64,000 nucleotides of DNA from contig NZ_AP024660.1 in assembly GCF_019977395.1 (NCBI RefSeq), forward strand, positions 2,852,001-2,916,000, written 5' to 3'. This document shows, one piece after another, positions 63,469 to 64,000 of the stretch. The DNA is from Arthrobacter sp. NicSoilC5 (lineage in GTDB: Bacteria > Actinomycetota > Actinomycetes > Actinomycetales > Micrococcaceae). Position numbers and translations under genes: made by a program. Below the pieces are notes generated by a model. It made no database searches and was not told where the DNA came from. It saw only the letters and a program-made list of their open reading frames with translations. How positions within the stretch are numbered: position 1 is the stretch's first letter; every line of letters begins with the position of its first letter.

Positions 63469-64000
63469 TTAGAAGGGAGGTTCGGAATCGGGGCCGTTGC
63501 CCCAGCCGCCTGCGTTGGAGACACCGGGCGTAGCCCAGGGATCGTCCTGTGCAGCCTGCTGGTTGCCGCCGCCCCAACCTCCACCGGAGTTGCCGCCCTG
63601 ATTTCCACCAGAGTTGCCTCCTCCGAAGCCACCGCCGCTGTTGCGGCCGCCGAAGCCGCCGCCACCCTGTCCGCCGGAGCGCTGGGTGCGGTTGACCTTG
63701 GCATTGGCGTAGCGCAGGCTGGGGCCGATTTCGTCGACCTCAAGCTCGATAACGGTGCGCTTTTCGCCTTCTTTTGTTTCGTAGGAACGGCTCTTCAGGC
63801 GGCCGGTCACGATGACGCGCATGCCCTTGGTCAGGGATTCGGCGACGTTCTCGGCTGCTTCACGCCATACGGCAGCGCGGAGGAACAGGGTTTCCCCGTC
63901 CTTCCACTCGTTGGACTGGCGATCAAAGGTGCGGGGGGTGGAAGCGATGGTGAAGTTCGCTACTGCCGAACCTGACGGTGTGAACCGCAATTCCGGGTCA
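63469..64000 (-). CDS. ssb: Single-stranded DNA-binding protein, N-terminus beyond the window
   Basis: The visible part has the OB fold ([55 protein letters not shown]). A glycine/asparagine-rich linker with GGG repeats and the acidic partner-binding tip DSEPPF follow. The frame stays open to the last base, and the usual first 20 or so residues are missing, so the gene is cut by the window edge. It heads the rpsR-rplI operon on the minus strand. Confidence 0.95.
   Translation of the reverse strand, partial: DPELRFTPSGSAVANFTIASTPRTFDRQSNEWKDGETLFLRAAVWREAAENVAESLTKGMRVIVTGRLKSRSYETKEGEKRTVIELEVDEIGPSLRYANAKVNRTQRSGGQGGGGFGGRNSGGGFGGGNSGGNQGGNSGGGWGGGNQQAAQDDPWATPGVSNAGGWGNGPDSEPPF

Overview
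The window is high-GC actinobacterial DNA with many GTG and TTG starts and tightly overlapping operons. An ssb-rpsR-rplI-dnaB block at the right end is the usual actinobacterial chromosomal arrangement. Gene content (quinate/shikimate and beta-ketoadipate catabolism, IclR regulators, MHS-type transporters, a class F sortase, a WXG100 protein) fits a soil Micrococcaceae such as Arthrobacter or Pseudarthrobacter. That placement is inferred from gene content only. I saw no transposase, phage gene, CRISPR array, rRNA or tRNA.

Layout. 0-4.6 kb: an Asp/Glu-racemase-fold gene cut by the left edge, a lipid kinase and the three-gene proton-translocating transhydrogenase. 4.7-7.3 kb: a GntR regulator divergent from a LigJ-type hydratase and a LigK-type aldolase, the last two steps of the 4-oxalomesaconate route. 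7.3-23.6 kb: an IclR regulator, a shikimate-dehydrogenase-like gene and an MHS transporter, then a minus-strand operon running from 20988 down to 10583 (qsuD-qsuB-pcaH-pcaG-pcaB-pcaD-pcaC-pcaF-pcaI-pcaJ-IclR), a second IclR gene and a second MHS transporter. Together these import shikimate- or quinate-like acids, form protocatechuate and degrade it to succinyl-CoA and acetyl-CoA. 23.7-27.5 kb: an ATP-dependent DNA ligase, an AEC carrier, an alanine aminotransferase and a small unknown protein.

27.5-43.8 kb is the most notable region. It holds three LigM/DesA-type tetrahydrofolate-dependent O-demethylase homologues, a DUF1932 dehydrogenase, a 4-oxalomesaconate tautomerase homologue, a type I (VOC) extradiol dioxygenase, an aldehyde dehydrogenase, MetF and PurU to regenerate tetrahydrofolate, a PadR regulator with a perfect palindrome in front of metF, and a five-gene branched-chain-amino-acid-type ABC importer. 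I infer a pathway for methoxylated aromatic acids (vanillate, syringate or relatives): import, methyl transfer to tetrahydrofolate, ring opening by a VOC enzyme, and lower-pathway conversion by the tautomerase with LigJ and LigK from the 5.6-kb locus.

43.9-58 kb is mixed: a ThiS/MoaD-like protein with a BNR-repeat protein, a proline-rich surface protein with its own class F sortase, a universal stress protein, a structured-RNA candidate, a CsoR-CopZ-CopA copper operon, a lone WXG100 protein, transporters, a DoxX protein and a double-hotdog thioesterase. 58-64 kb carries dnaB, a 643-base gene-free stretch rich in DnaA-box-like 9-mers, two small membrane proteins, a flavin reductase, a PhzF protein, rplI, rpsR and the start-truncated ssb.
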